Counted from the stretch's first letter, positions 1-10,500 are shown. The stretch: 38,465 nt of DNA from an uncultured Flavihumibacter sp. (GCA_946482545.1 CAMLRX010000037.1:1-38465), one strand, 5' to 3'. Program-made: numbers and translations. Notes: generated by a model not told the origin, from the letters alone.

Positions 1-1567
1 TTTCAAGAAATCTGTTTTCCTCGCTCCCAGCTTTTCTTTCAAAGCAAACGACAAACTTTCTTTCCTGATCAATACGGAGTTCTACAACGCCGAAGCAACC
101 AATACACTGATGGTGTTCCTGAACAGAGGCCGTCAACTCATCGCCAGAACGCCGGAAGAACTGAACATGGATTTTAACCGTTCCTACACCAGCAACGACA
201 TCACGTACAAAACACCTACCGTGAACCTTTTCGGACAAATGACCTATAAAATCTCCGACAAATGGACTTCACAAACCAACGTGGCGAGAAGTGTACGGAA
301 AAGTGATGGTTACTATTCCTACGTAATGTTCCTGGATGGCAGTCCGAATGGAGCCATCGCCGCTAACGATACACTGATCAGCAGGTTCGCCTACTACCAG
401 AATTCGACTTCCACCACCACTGATATTCAGCAGAACTTCATCGGTGATTTTAACATTGGAAAGTTCCGCAACAGGGTGATCGCAGGATTCGATTTCATGC
501 AACTCCAATCGGTGAATGATAATTCGGCTTATGCATTGTTCGATTATGTGAATGTGACAAGAGATCAGCCGAATAACTTCGACGCACGCTACGGCATGCT
601 TACCCGCGCAGCAGTTGATGCTAAACTCGCCACCACCGCCGGCGCTACTAAAAACAGCACCAACAACTATACATACAGCGCATATATTTCAGATGTTTTC
701 AATGTTACGGATCGTTTGATCGCGATGGCAAGTCTACGTTTCGACCATTTCGACAACAAGCCTACCGTTAACCATATTTCAATGGCTGAATCCGGGAATT
801 ACAGTCAGAATTCACTTTCTCCTAAATTCGGACTGGTATATGAGGTAATAGAAAAACAAGTGAGTCTTTTCGCCAACTACATGAATGGTTTCCGCAATTC
901 GGCACCGGTTGCTAATAATCCGGTTGCCGGTTATCCTGCTAACCTGAAGCCGCAGCAGGCCGATCAGAAAGAAGCAGGTGTGAAACTGGACATGTTCGAC
1001 CACAAACTTGCTTTCACCGCAAGTTATTATGACCTTCTTGTAACAAATGTTTCGAGGCAGATTACTGCACCCAGCCTTACAAACCCCAGTCAGATGGTTA
1101 ACGTAACCATCCAGGATGGAGAGCAGGAATCCAAAGGTGTTGAATTCAACCTGATCGCCAACCCCATTCCAGGACTGAACATCGTAGCGGGGTACAGCTA
1201 TAACCACAGCAAAATCGTGAATGCAGCTCCGGCCACCAAAGACCTCCGTCCAACTTCCGCAGGCCCGGCGAATATGGCCAACCTCTGGATCAGCTACACC
1301 GCCAGGGCCGGTAAAATGAAAGGATTCGGCGCCGGATTCGGTGGCAACTACGCCAGCGACAACTACATCACCAACTCCCTGGCCACCGGTACCTTCGTGC
1401 TGCCCGCATACACCGTTGTAAACGCTACATTGTTCTACAATGCCGATAAATACCGTCTGGCGCTGAAAGCGGATAACATCGCTGATAAAGAATATTTCAG
1501 CGGATGGACCACAGTAGAAAAACAAATGCCACGTCGTTTCTCGGCAAGTATCGGTTTCAGGTTCTAA
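1..1567 (+). CDS. TonB-dependent receptor, C-terminal part (5' end outside window)
   Basis: The reading frame is open from the first bases (codons begin at position 2), so the ATG at 110 is internal and the plug domain lies upstream of the window. What remains is about 520 residues of alternating aromatic/polar beta strands, as in an outer-membrane 22-strand barrel. The protein ends in GFRF, the C-terminal aromatic signature recognised by the Bam complex. Late strands such as the one around TLFYNADKYRLALKADNIADKEYF match siderophore-receptor barrels. The receptor would import a ferric chelate or similar ligand using TonB/ExbBD energy. A PepSY membrane protein follows after 12 bases, a common partner of siderophore receptors in Bacteroidota, which favours iron uptake. 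The ligand cannot be told from sequence. Confidence 0.9.
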   Translation, partial: FKKSVFLAPSFSFKANDKLSFLINTEFYNAEATNTLMVFLNRGRQLIARTPEELNMDFNRSYTSNDITYKTPTVNLFGQMTYKISDKWTSQTNVARSVRKSDGYYSYVMFLDGSPNGAIAANDTLISRFAYYQNSTSTTTDIQQNFIGDFNIGKFRNRVIAGFDFMQLQSVNDNSAYALFDYVNVTRDQPNNFDARYGMLTRAAVDAKLATTAGATKNSTNNYTYSAYISDVFNVTDRLIAMASLRFDHFDNKPTVNHISMAESGNYSQNSLSPKFGLVYEVIEKQVSLFANYMNGFRNSAPVANNPVAGYPANLKPQQADQKEAGVKLDMFDHKLAFTASYYDLLVTNVSRQITAPSLTNPSQMVNVTIQDGEQESKGVEFNLIANPIPGLNIVAGYSYNHSKIVNAAPATKDLRPTSAGPANMANLWISYTARAGKMKGFGAGFGGNYASDNYITNSLATGTFVLPAYTVVNATLFYNADKYRLALKADNIADKEYFSGWTTVEKQMPRRFSASIGFRF

Positions 1568-1579
1568 ATTCGCACCTGC

Positions 1580-2806
1580 ATGGTCAAAAAGAAAAAGAAC
1601 TTTAAATACTGGATCGGAAGGATCCACCTTTGGCTGGGGCTTAGCTCCGGCCTTGTGGTTTTAATTGTGAGCCTTACCGGGTGCATTTTCGTGTTCCAGA
1701 AAGAGATCAGCGAACTGGTTTACCGCGATAAACTTTTCGTTACCCCGCCCGCCAATGCTCAAACGCTGCCTGTAAGTACCCTGCTTAAAAATGCGCAGTC
1801 TGCCATGGGTGATTCCATCGTGATCCGGAACTTCACGGCTTACAAGCAACCCGATAAAGCCTGGGAATTCATGGCCTTTAAAGGGGGCGATCCCAATGCG
1901 CTTACCTTTTATGGTTCCGTGGCATACTACCAGTCCGTGCACCTGAATCCCTACACGGGAGCTGTTACGGGGAAAACGGATTATATGAAGGAGTTCTTCA
2001 TCACCGTAAAGTACCTGCACTGGAGTTTGTTGCTGAATACACCTTACGGTCAGCCTATTGTGGGCTATGCCACACTTATTTTTGTGGTGATGCTGATTTC
2101 CGGTATGATCCTCTGGTGGCCGAAGAAATGGAACCGCGCCAACCGCCAGAAGAGTTTCCGCATCAAGTGGAAAGCGAACTTCAAACGGAAAAATTACGAC
2201 CTGCACAATGTATTGGGCTTTTATGCGCTTATCCCCGCCCTGCTGATCGCGCTCACCGGTATGGTCTGGGCCTTTAAATGGTGGCAGGCCACAGTGTATG
2301 TTGCGGCATCAGGTTCTACCAAAGCGCCGGAACAGGTGAAAGTGGTATCGGCTAAGCCTGAAAACTTTACGGCAGCAGGAACCGATCCGCTCGATATCGC
2401 TTATGCAGATGCGTTAAAGCGTATGCCCGATGCCGACAGGATCGCGGTGCTCTCCCCCGCTACGCCCGAAGCGCCCATCCGCATCAACGGATACCGTGGT
2501 AAAGAAACTTACCACGATAGAGATGAACTTTTCTTCGACCAGTATTCCGCACAGTTCCTGAAAAGAAGAAACGATTCGGAAAAGAATGCCGGGGAACAGT
2601 TGATAGAAGCGAATTATGATATTCATATCGGGGCCATCGCGGGATTGCCGGGAAAGATCCTGGCGTTTTTCGCAAGTTTGATTTGCGCAAGTTTACCGGT
2701 AACAGGTTTTATGGTATGGTGGGGCAGGAAGTTTAAGGGGAAAAAGAAGAAACCGGTGGTTGCTGGAGAAGCGAAGCTTTTTATTGAGGAGGCGGTGGGG
2801 GTTTAG
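1580..2806 (+). CDS. PepSY-associated TM helix protein
   Basis: A 408-residue inner-membrane protein with four hydrophobic helices: residues about 12-36 (after a KKKKNFKYW start), about 155-177, about 205-233 and about 350-378. The first helix carries the IHLWLGL motif typical of PepSY_TM proteins. A long periplasmic loop lies between helices 1 and 2, and a second between helices 3 and 4. The C-terminus is a basic cytoplasmic tail (KGKKKK). Members are often encoded beside TonB-dependent siderophore receptors and are thought to help reduce or release iron in the periplasm; that role is inferred, not visible. The start lies 12 bases after the receptor stop, so the two genes are probably co-transcribed. 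No terminator hairpin is obvious after the stop; repeat DNA begins at once. Confidence 0.9.
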   Translation: MVKKKKNFKYWIGRIHLWLGLSSGLVVLIVSLTGCIFVFQKEISELVYRDKLFVTPPANAQTLPVSTLLKNAQSAMGDSIVIRNFTAYKQPDKAWEFMAFKGGDPNALTFYGSVAYYQSVHLNPYTGAVTGKTDYMKEFFITVKYLHWSLLLNTPYGQPIVGYATLIFVVMLISGMILWWPKKWNRANRQKSFRIKWKANFKRKNYDLHNVLGFYALIPALLIALTGMVWAFKWWQATVYVAASGSTKAPEQVKVVSAKPENFTAAGTDPLDIAYADALKRMPDADRIAVLSPATPEAPIRINGYRGKETYHDRDELFFDQYSAQFLKRRNDSEKNAGEQLIEANYDIHIGAIAGLPGKILAFFASLICASLPVTGFMVWWGRKFKGKKKKPVVAGEAKLFIEEAVGV

Positions 2807-2817
2807 TTTTGGAAAGT

Positions 2818-3090
2818 TTTTTTTCACGCGATTGCTTTGTGCTTCGCACTGCGCAACGCACTGCTTCGTACCTCGCAGGAGCAAGGACGCAAAGCATTGG
2901 TGGGTTGGGGAGATTTTCTTTTCGTTTTTGTTTCTCGCAATGGCTTCCTGCTTCGTACCTCGCAGCCTAGCAAGCACAATGTGAGCTGTTGACGCAGCAA
3001 GTTGAGGATATTATTGAAAGGCTGATTGAAGAACAGCAACACTTTGCGTCCTTGCTCCTTTGCGTCTTTGCGAGGAACTAAGCAGTTGCA
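2818..3090. repeat. Intergenic repeat element with 18-base inverted repeats (copy 1)
   Basis: Gene-free DNA downstream of the PepSY gene. A perfect 18-base inverted repeat, AGGAGCAAGGACGCAAAG at 2877-2894 and its complement at 3042-3059, bounds about 183 bases. Outside and inside it, CTGCTTCGTACCTCGCAG occurs twice as an exact 18-base direct repeat (2861-2878 and 2948-2965). The same run of motifs recurs at 34982-35215. Both copies begin with T7-8 CACGCG right after the stop codon of a plus-strand gene. The unit CTTTGCGTCTTTGCGAG at 3060-3076 belongs to a repeat type common between Bacteroidota genes (from memory). Short open frames inside have no coding character. Confidence 0.7.
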
Positions 3091-3149
3091 ATAAAAAAGA
3101 TACTTTTAAATCCCTTCCGCACACTACACTTTTCGATAAGGAAAAACAT

Positions 3150-3185
3150 TGCCTCTCTCCCTCGGGAGAGCAGCGGGGTGAGGCT
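3150..3185. repeat. REP-like hairpin upstream of the AlkC gene
   Basis: CTCTCCC (3155-3161), TC, GGGAGAG (3164-3170) is a perfect 7-base-pair hairpin, followed by a GGGGTGAGG tail. This resembles short palindromic repeats scattered between genes of many Gram-negative genomes. It ends about 20 bases before the AlkC start codon and occupies the place where a -33 element would be expected. Confidence 0.5.
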
Positions 3186-3205
3186 CCAACACCTTATATT
3201 TGCTT

Positions 3206-4306
3206 ATGGCCTCCCTACTCAAAGATTCATTCAATACGCAATACTTTTCACTGTTCTGTTCGGCGCTGAAAAAAACGGTGCCTTCCTTCCGTGAAAAAAC
3301 ATTTCTTGCCCAGGTATTTTCTGCCGACTGGGAAGGAAAAGAACTGAAAGAAAGAATGCGCCATGTAACCCTATTGTTACCCGGGCATCTTCCAGGCAAT
3401 TTCTCACAGCAGGTACAGGCGCTCACAAAAACACTGGAAAGCATCCACAAAACCCGCGGTGGCGGGCACCTGGCTGATCTTATATTCCCGGATTTTATAG
3501 AGGTATTCGGATTGGCGCATCCACAGGAATCATTAACCGCCATGGAGACTATTACGCAGTTCATCTCCTGCGAATTCGCGATACGCCCGTTTCTGAAAGC
3601 CGACCAGGAAATGGTAATGCGCAAGATGTTGGAATGGTCGGAACACCCGCACCACAATGTAAGGCGGTTTTCGAGTGAAGGCTGCCGCCCGCGATTGCCT
3701 TGGGCCATGGCTATTCCCGCTTTGAAAAAAGATCCGGCACCCATTCTGCCGGTACTCGAGAACCTGAAAGCAGACAGTTCGCTGTTTGTGCGAAAAAGTG
3801 TGGCCAACAACCTCAACGATATCGCGAAGGACCATCCCGGTGTGGTGAAAAAACTGATTGGGAAATGGAAAGGGTTCTCCCCTGAGACAGACTGGATTCT
3901 GAAACATGGCAGCAGAACGCTTTTGAAAAAAGCGGATCCCGAAGCACTGGCCTTCTTCGGCTGGGGCGGAAAACTAAAAACAACTGTTTCTGCTTTCAAA
4001 CTGTCGAAAAAAAAAGTACAGATCGGGGAAGAAATGAGTTTCTCGTTCAACATTGAATTGAAGGAAAAGAAAGCTACCCCGGTTCGCATTGAATTTGCCG
4101 TACACTATATGAAAGCGAACGGCACACAAAGCAGGAAAATATTTCAACTGGCTCAAACAAGCCTGGAGCCCGGCAAACAATACACGTTCAAAAGAAAGCT
4201 CAGTTTCCGCGACCTCACCACACGTAAGCACCATAAAGGCGCGCATCAGTTGGGAATCGTGGTGAACGGGAAAGAGGTGGAAACGCTCCCCTTTGTGTTG
4301 GTGTAA
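3206..4306 (+). CDS. AlkC-type DNA alkylation repair glycosylase with Ig-like tail
   Basis: A 366-residue protein counted from the ATG at 3206; a TTG two codons upstream is less likely. The first 250 residues are HEAT-like helical repeats of the AlkC/AlkD family. The family signature lies at residues 152-166 (VRRFSSEG then RPRLPWA). Residues about 257-366 are beta-rich and look like the Ig-like domain known in one AlkC subgroup. Such enzymes excise alkylated purines such as 3-methyladenine without flipping the base. The gene stands alone, so it is probably a single-gene repair unit. The upstream stretch is repeat-rich, and a TATATTTG (-7-like) box at 3195-3202 almost touches the ATG, so the transcript may be leaderless. 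The stop is immediately adjacent to that of the convergent PAP2 gene. Confidence 0.88.
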   Translation: MASLLKDSFNTQYFSLFCSALKKTVPSFREKTFLAQVFSADWEGKELKERMRHVTLLLPGHLPGNFSQQVQALTKTLESIHKTRGGGHLADLIFPDFIEVFGLAHPQESLTAMETITQFISCEFAIRPFLKADQEMVMRKMLEWSEHPHHNVRRFSSEGCRPRLPWAMAIPALKKDPAPILPVLENLKADSSLFVRKSVANNLNDIAKDHPGVVKKLIGKWKGFSPETDWILKHGSRTLLKKADPEALAFFGWGGKLKTTVSAFKLSKKKVQIGEEMSFSFNIELKEKKATPVRIEFAVHYMKANGTQSRKIFQLAQTSLEPGKQYTFKRKLSFRDLTTRKHHKGAHQLGIVVNGKEVETLPFVLV

Positions 4307-5155
4307 TTACAGCGCGGGTGGTGTTTTGGGCGCTTTCTGCTGCGTTCGTTTCTGTTCCCAATAATATAAGCCACGGGTAATGAAATGCCCCATCAATCCG
4401 CCAACCAGTACATCGCTGGCCCAGTGGCGGTTGTCGTAGATGCGGGAAACGGCCGTTAAACCAGCAATGGAATAACAGGCTACCGGTACCCATTTAATAT
4501 GTTTGTATTCCAATGCCAAAGCTGTGGCCACTGAAATGGCCGTATTGGTATGTCCGGAAGGAAACGAGGTGTATTCCTTTTTAAAAGGTGTATGGAAGTC
4601 AAAGGGGTTGTCGGTATGCGCCGGACGGTTGCGTCTTGTAAAGCCTTTGAAAGTGGTATACACGGCCGTAGATACGAGCAGGGAACGGGCGCCCATCAAA
4701 GATGCGTGTTCCATTTTCCGGTCCTTTGTTATTTTGCCCGCGGCAAGCATACCCATCATAATGAACGGGAAATAGTTGTTGCCGAAGGGTTCCACTACGC
4801 GGGCCACTTCGTTGCCAAATTGTGTCCGGTTGGCCTGCGCGAATTTCTTAATCTCGTAATCGAATACCAGCGTGGTGCCAATGGCGAGCCCAGCAATGCC
4901 CGCGCGTTTCCAGTCTTTGCCCTTCCAGTGGAAGGGTTGTTTTACCGTGTATAAAAATCCTTGCGGAATGGTTTTAACGTAAGCCCAGTTCAACCGCAGG
5001 TATTCCTGCTGAATTGGAAGCGTATCTGTTATGTTAACCACCGAATCGAGTGGTACACGCACCGGGTCCTGTACCATCATGGTATCCTGCGCGGATGTTG
5101 TTTGGGCCCATAAATTTCCAACAAAAATTAAAGCGAGGGCAAGGGATTTTCTCAT
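4307..5155 (-). CDS. PAP2-family phosphatase, secreted or membrane-bound
   Basis: A 282-residue protein with an N-terminal signal peptide (about 1-22). All three PAP2 motifs are present: K170-x6-RP (KGFTRRNRP), PSGH at 199-202, and SR at 237-238 with H244 and D248 (SR-x5-H-x3-D). The catalytic histidines are therefore H202 and H244. Hydrophobic segments around 84-100, 128-142, 204-216 and 224-240 fit the six-helix PAP2 core. The substrate may be a lipid phosphate, undecaprenyl diphosphate or another periplasmic phosphomonoester; the sequence does not decide. Its start overlaps the stop of the GAF-protein gene by four bases (ATGA), so translation is probably coupled. It is the last gene of the minus-strand operon that contains polyphosphate kinase. 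Confidence 0.92.
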   Translation of the reverse strand: MRKSLALALIFVGNLWAQTTSAQDTMMVQDPVRVPLDSVVNITDTLPIQQEYLRLNWAYVKTIPQGFLYTVKQPFHWKGKDWKRAGIAGLAIGTTLVFDYEIKKFAQANRTQFGNEVARVVEPFGNNYFPFIMMGMLAAGKITKDRKMEHASLMGARSLLVSTAVYTTFKGFTRRNRPAHTDNPFDFHTPFKKEYTSFPSGHTNTAISVATALALEYKHIKWVPVACYSIAGLTAVSRIYDNRHWASDVLVGGLMGHFITRGLYYWEQKRTQQKAPKTPPAL

Positions 5156-7557
5156 GCAAATCCTGTGATTTTATTTTCCTTCCTGTTTTTTTCCACACTT
5201 CCGTAAGCGAGGTTCACCCCCACCCTGATGGCGTGTAAGCCTGATACGCCCTGCAATTCTTCCAGCTCCAGTTCTTCAAGATCGTTCAGCAATACGCCCT
5301 GCTCCTGCAGGTAATGGATATACGAAATATATTCCGCGGCTTCTTTCTGGTTGAAATAGACGATCGCGATTTTTCCCGGTTGGGTCAACCGCTCATTGGT
5401 GTTGCGGATGCATACCTTGTCGATCCTTTTTTTGATGATGTGGTAACGGATATTGTAGGTGCCTTCCACATCAAAACGGCGTTCATCGTTGCGGAACGAG
5501 ATGTCGATGGGATGGCTGTGTACGAAGATGAGTTGCGTGGTCCGCAAAGGCACCGCCATTTCCGGGAGCAACGCATGCGTTTTCCGGGCGATGGCCGCCA
5601 TGGAATCGAGCTGCCACAACCGCAGGTTTTTAAGATAGATGTTGTTGAACGTTTTATCCGGTGAGAGCGATTGACCGATGTACACATCGTATTCAACGCC
5701 ATCTGTTCTGAACTTTTCGAAATAGAACGGGAACTGCTGTTGCAAATCGGAACTCAGTACATCCAGTTGGGCACTCACGGTTTCGTTCACCAGGCGCATG
5801 GAGGCTTCGAGCCGACGGCGGTTTTCATATACCACGCCGGTGGAATCATCGATGGCGGAGAAGTATTTATTGACCACATCCTCCGTTTCGGGATGGGAAT
5901 GCCTGATGTGTACGAGGAAGGGATGCACTTCGGTTTCGAGGAATTCGTTCACCCAAAGCTGGTCGTTATCGGCCTCTCCATTCTCCACCGCTTCCATTCT
6001 TTTGCGGCATTTGAACATCATTTCGTCCATCAGGGCTAGTGGCACTTTCGCGCGCAGGGCGGAAAAGGTTTGTTCCAGTAAGCCGAACTGGCGGCGAAAA
6101 TCCACATGTAGCGCACTGTTCCGTTGCACGGTGGAATCCCGGATGTCGATAGCGCCGTATAACGGATATACCTGTTCGAAAGTGATGTTTTCCATACGTG
6201 GCGCGGCATTGCCGGCCATTTCGGCCCGCATGAATTTCCAGGCCACTTCATTGAATTTCCATTGCACGGCAGGTTGAAGGAATGTAAACTTGTCTTTGAT
6301 CACCGTTTCCACCTGCGTTTCTAGGTCCTCTATGGTATGTACGAGTAATTGTGCGAGCAGGGGCATGGCCGGATCAAGGCGCGACATCACTTTTTCATCC
6401 AGCACATCTTCTTTCCTGGTGTACACTTCCACCATACCCACCAGTTCCTGGTTGTTGAAAACGGGCACCAGGGCATAAGCGCTCACGCCATGGTGGTGCA
6501 ACATCTGCAAAAACTCATATTTGGCGGCCAGTTCAGCCGTAATTTTCCTGAAATAAATAAGCCGCGGCTTCTTCACATATTCTTCGGCCAGCGAATGGTA
6601 CAATCCTTCCGCCTGCCCCTGCCCGGTGGCAATGCTGAGCAGAATGCTCTGCCGACAGATTTCAGGATAGAATTTCAGTTTTTTATTGATACGCAGCAAG
6701 GGGAATATACCGAATTCGATTTTCTTGTCCTGTACCAGCGTCTGTAAAGCGTCGATTACGTCGCCATAACAATTGGCTAATTTTTCAGAAGCATCATTCA
6801 GGATAACGTTCTTGATGCTTTCCACTGCATATTCCTCCGTTACTTCATTCAGGGTGATCACCGTGATGCCTTCAAAAGCAAAATGATCGAGCGGAAGAAT
6901 TTTTTCGAAGATGGAAAAATCAAGTTGCTCCTGGATGCTGGATTCCACATTTTCGAACGTAAGATCAGGCAGTGGCTTTTTGGCCTTCACATCCAGGAAA
7001 CGTGTATCCAGGTTCACTTTGAAGTACCTGTTCAGGCCGGTATGTTCGTCCCGGATAGAGTACACCATATCTTCCCGCTGGAGGAACTTAAAGTTGAAAA
7101 GTCTTTCCAGGATAAGCGAATAGATAAACTTTACTGTATGGTCTTTGAACTCCATGCCGTACATGGTACAATGGTCCGGGTACACCTTATCGTGCTGCAT
7201 GTCATCCACGAGCCTGTACAACGCGTCGGTACCATAAAACACAACGGGGGTAAGTGGTGTTCCAAGCGCCCACAATACATTCTTCTCTTCTTCAAAAGAC
7301 GGCGAAAGCAGGGCGTACATTACTTCCAGCACCTCTTTGTACTGGTGCAGCAAAGTAACGTCCACCCCTTCTTCCAATTCCGGATATGGGGCGAATTTAT
7401 CGAGTACATACTGGTAAAAATCCTTGCGCAGCGTCTGTTCTTTCGAGGCCTTTTCCCGGATAAAACGGAGAAAGGGGCCGAACGAAAGGTGCACATCGGA
7501 ATTCTTACAGAAAGAAAGATCTTCTTCCGGGTTTAAATTGAGTAAAACTGCCTGCAT
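5152..7557 (-). CDS. GAF-domain protein of unknown function
   Basis: An 801-residue cytosolic-looking protein with no signal peptide or membrane helix. Residues about 255-410 fit a GAF domain, with a strand pattern around YALVPVFNNQELVGMVEVYTR. The flanks are mostly helical and match no catalytic family that I recognise: no kinase, GGDEF, EAL or HD motif is present. Long single GAF proteins of this size are common hypothetical proteins in Bacteroidota. The gene starts 25 bases after the stop of the phosphatase-barrel gene and ends in an ATGA overlap with PAP2, so it sits inside the operon. A ligand-sensing or scaffolding role is a guess from the GAF domain and its neighbours. Confidence 0.8.
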   Translation of the reverse strand: MQAVLLNLNPEEDLSFCKNSDVHLSFGPFLRFIREKASKEQTLRKDFYQYVLDKFAPYPELEEGVDVTLLHQYKEVLEVMYALLSPSFEEEKNVLWALGTPLTPVVFYGTDALYRLVDDMQHDKVYPDHCTMYGMEFKDHTVKFIYSLILERLFNFKFLQREDMVYSIRDEHTGLNRYFKVNLDTRFLDVKAKKPLPDLTFENVESSIQEQLDFSIFEKILPLDHFAFEGITVITLNEVTEEYAVESIKNVILNDASEKLANCYGDVIDALQTLVQDKKIEFGIFPLLRINKKLKFYPEICRQSILLSIATGQGQAEGLYHSLAEEYVKKPRLIYFRKITAELAAKYEFLQMLHHHGVSAYALVPVFNNQELVGMVEVYTRKEDVLDEKVMSRLDPAMPLLAQLLVHTIEDLETQVETVIKDKFTFLQPAVQWKFNEVAWKFMRAEMAGNAAPRMENITFEQVYPLYGAIDIRDSTVQRNSALHVDFRRQFGLLEQTFSALRAKVPLALMDEMMFKCRKRMEAVENGEADNDQLWVNEFLETEVHPFLVHIRHSHPETEDVVNKYFSAIDDSTGVVYENRRRLEASMRLVNETVSAQLDVLSSDLQQQFPFYFEKFRTDGVEYDVYIGQSLSPDKTFNNIYLKNLRLWQLDSMAAIARKTHALLPEMAVPLRTTQLIFVHSHPIDISFRNDERRFDVEGTYNIRYHIIKKRIDKVCIRNTNERLTQPGKIAIVYFNQKEAAEYISYIHYLQEQGVLLNDLEELELEELQGVSGLHAIRVGVNLAYGSVEKNRKENKITGFA

Positions 7558-7582
7558 ACATTTCCATTTTCGTTACTGATCC

Positions 7583-10500
7583 TCAAAACCTTAACCCCAT
7601 GGAGAAATATGGATAGAATCCTTCTTTTGATTTTCCCACCAGCAGGTTAAAAACTGCCAGTTGCGCCGGTGAGAAATATAGTCCACCGCCAAACCCATGG
7701 TGCCAGCGGTGCGACACTTCGTTTTTCTGCCAAACCCTTCCCAGGTCGTTGAACGCCACGAACCCAGCCTGTCCCGGCAGGATGTAACTTGCCACATTGG
7801 CCAGTTTTATCCTGAGTTCCAGGTTGTGGTAGAAATTGTGATCGCCCGCGAACCGGTATTGCCGGTAGCCCAGCAGGTTATTCTGCCCGCCGAGAAACAT
7901 GGACTGGTAGAAAGCCGACTTTCCAAAGGTAACACCTCCGCCGATCCTGTTGCCCATCACAATGGTTGAACGGGCATTGAGGTTGTTGTACACGCTGATT
8001 TCCGGGACAAGTTGCGCGAAATCCTCCGAAAATCCGTTCATGCCTTTGTAAGCCTGCAACCGCAGGGCAATCCTGTACCCCCAGTTGGTGAGGACCACAT
8101 TGTTCCGTTTATCCAATTCCAGGCCCGTTGTTAATCCGAGGTGGAATTTTGCCTTATTGACGGTAACACTGTCATAAGAACCGATTTTATCGGTCTGCTG
8201 GATGAAGCGGCCGTCGTTGTCTTCCCCATCGAATTTATAATACTGCAGCGTAGGGCCGATAAAATAACTGAATCCTTTTTGCTTTCTCCACTGGAAGCCC
8301 GGATCGAACTGGAAAACCGAAAAACGCGTCCGGTGGAACCTGATGTGTTCGCCCGTCTTTTTATATTCGGTTTCGTTGCCCCTTCCGAAGAAGTTAATGG
8401 TATTGTCCGGGGCCCTGATCATCGCGTTGAGGGTGAGGTCGGCCTTCCCTACCAGTTGGTTCCATTCCCCGCGGTAACGCATCCTGTATGCGCTGGTGGA
8501 AAAGGAATGGGCCAGCATAAATTCCTGGATATGCGTGTAGGGCAGTTTTCTGAAACCGGACTTACCGGTGTAACGGAAACCGCCACCCAATATAAACCCG
8601 TCATCCAGGTTCAGCCCGATGGTGATCAGCGGCATCCAGGTATTGTAGAGGTTTACGGGTACCAGTGCGGTATGCAGACTATCTTTCCCCCATTTCTTTC
8701 GAAGACCGGTGGTATCGCCATAAGCCAACAGTTTTCCGGGGCGCGCATACACTTTGGCGTTGCGGGCATTGCCTTCAAAAAGTATAGGAAGTTTTTTCTT
8801 TCCGCCAATGAACCGAAGTTTGGTATTGCCGGAATTTTTTGACACGTGCACACTGTCGTGGCCATCGAACAGGTAAAAGCGCAGTTCACTGGTTACCTTG
8901 CTGGAGAAGGTGCGGTGCATCAGGGTATCCTTCAGTTCCCCGTCTTTATTGATTTTTCTCATCGTTATCTCGAGGTTACCAGAAGCATTTTCTGTGATGG
9001 AAAGCAATTCATTCTTATCGGAACCGGCAATATCCACCTTCCTAGAGATGAACTTCCTGAAGCGTTGCATGGCAGACACTATTTCACCCCTTCTTCCTTT
9101 CAGGTTGCGCAGCAGTTCTTCGTGGCGCAAGGCGTATTGTTCGGCGGGCAGACGGCGAAGGGACGCTTCCAGCACCTCATCGGTCATGGCGGTTACAAAT
9201 TCCTCCACGATCTGCATCCACCTTTCATCGGAGAGTTGGGTGGCCGGATAAGGATCGAGAAACTTCGTTTTAAAAAGCGAATACCTGGCGCTGTTGATCT
9301 GTTCATCGAAGCCCTGCAAGGTGGGTACGAGCCATTGCCGGGAAGCGAGTTTCGGGAACCAGCCTTCCGTTTTATGGAACACCTGGTCGCGGTCGCGGGG
9401 AACGGGCAGGTAAAATTTGTTCTTCCCTTTTTTGGTGTCGGTCCAGCGCCACTGGTCCTCGTGGCGGTCCCAATCTTCTACCAGTATATCGAGCAATCTT
9501 GCGCGGAGCCACATTTCACCATCGAAGGTATCGTCGTTATCGGAACGGATTTTTTCCATCATCTTCGGCGTATTGTCTGAGGAGCCGATGGGTTCCCGTC
9601 TTTCGAGCAGACAAACCCTGTTGGCAAACACCACATTGTGTTCACCCAACGCCGTATCGGGCGCAACGATACCGATGATGGGTTCCGCATGCGGCACGCC
9701 GGCGGCTTTTGCGAGCGGCGGTATAACGAGGGCCGAATAGGGATGTTGTGCGCTCATGGCATCTTCCACCCAGTCGCTGGCGAAGGTTTCCTTCAAACCT
9801 TCCGGCAACAGTACGTCCGGCGCTTTTTCGACAGACCGCAGCACCCATTCATTTCCCTTCGCATCTTCGAGGCGCAGCGATTTCGTTTGCATACCACCGC
9901 CTCGTTTGGTAGGTTTCAGTCCGCCCATAACGGACGAAATACGGATTACGGGTATTGTGGTGGGTGTAGCCCATTCTTTCCGGTAGTTTTCTCCGAAGAA
10001 GCGCCTGTGCGACCTGGACACGCTATCGTAAGCAGGCCTGATGGCCACAGTGGTGCTGTCTTTCGCATAAATTTGTACAGCAGAAAGTTCTTTCTCTATT
10101 ACGGAAATATAATTTTTCGTGTAAGTATAACTGTTGTCCGCCATCTCCTCTTCCACGGTAAAATAATTGAGAAGCAATTGGTTCCCCGGCATCAGGTCGG
10201 CCACTACGAAACCGTTTTGCGCTGTGGCGTACAGGCTGCCCTTTCCTTTGTAAATGGCCGAATTTTTAGCGCCGGAACCACTCACTACCTGCAGGATATC
10301 TTTCTGAATGAATTGCAGCCCGTGATCGTGTCCGGAAACATGCACCAGGTTCTGGTGCGCTTCCGAGGCCTTGCCGAGTTGGCGGATCATATCCCTGTAC
10401 AACGGATGCCCTTTGTCTTCCGCATTCGTGAACACTGTTCTCAACAAAGGATACAGCGAACCTACCAGCGGCAGCGGGATGTACAGGTTTTTGTTAGCGG

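Noticed and set aside
812..1627. 271-codon open frame on the minus strand
   Set aside because: Antisense to the TonB receptor barrel; low-complexity composition, no domain.
2760..3042. Short open frames of about 70-95 codons in the repeat region
   Set aside because: They are translations of repeat units on both strands, with no start signals or coding bias.
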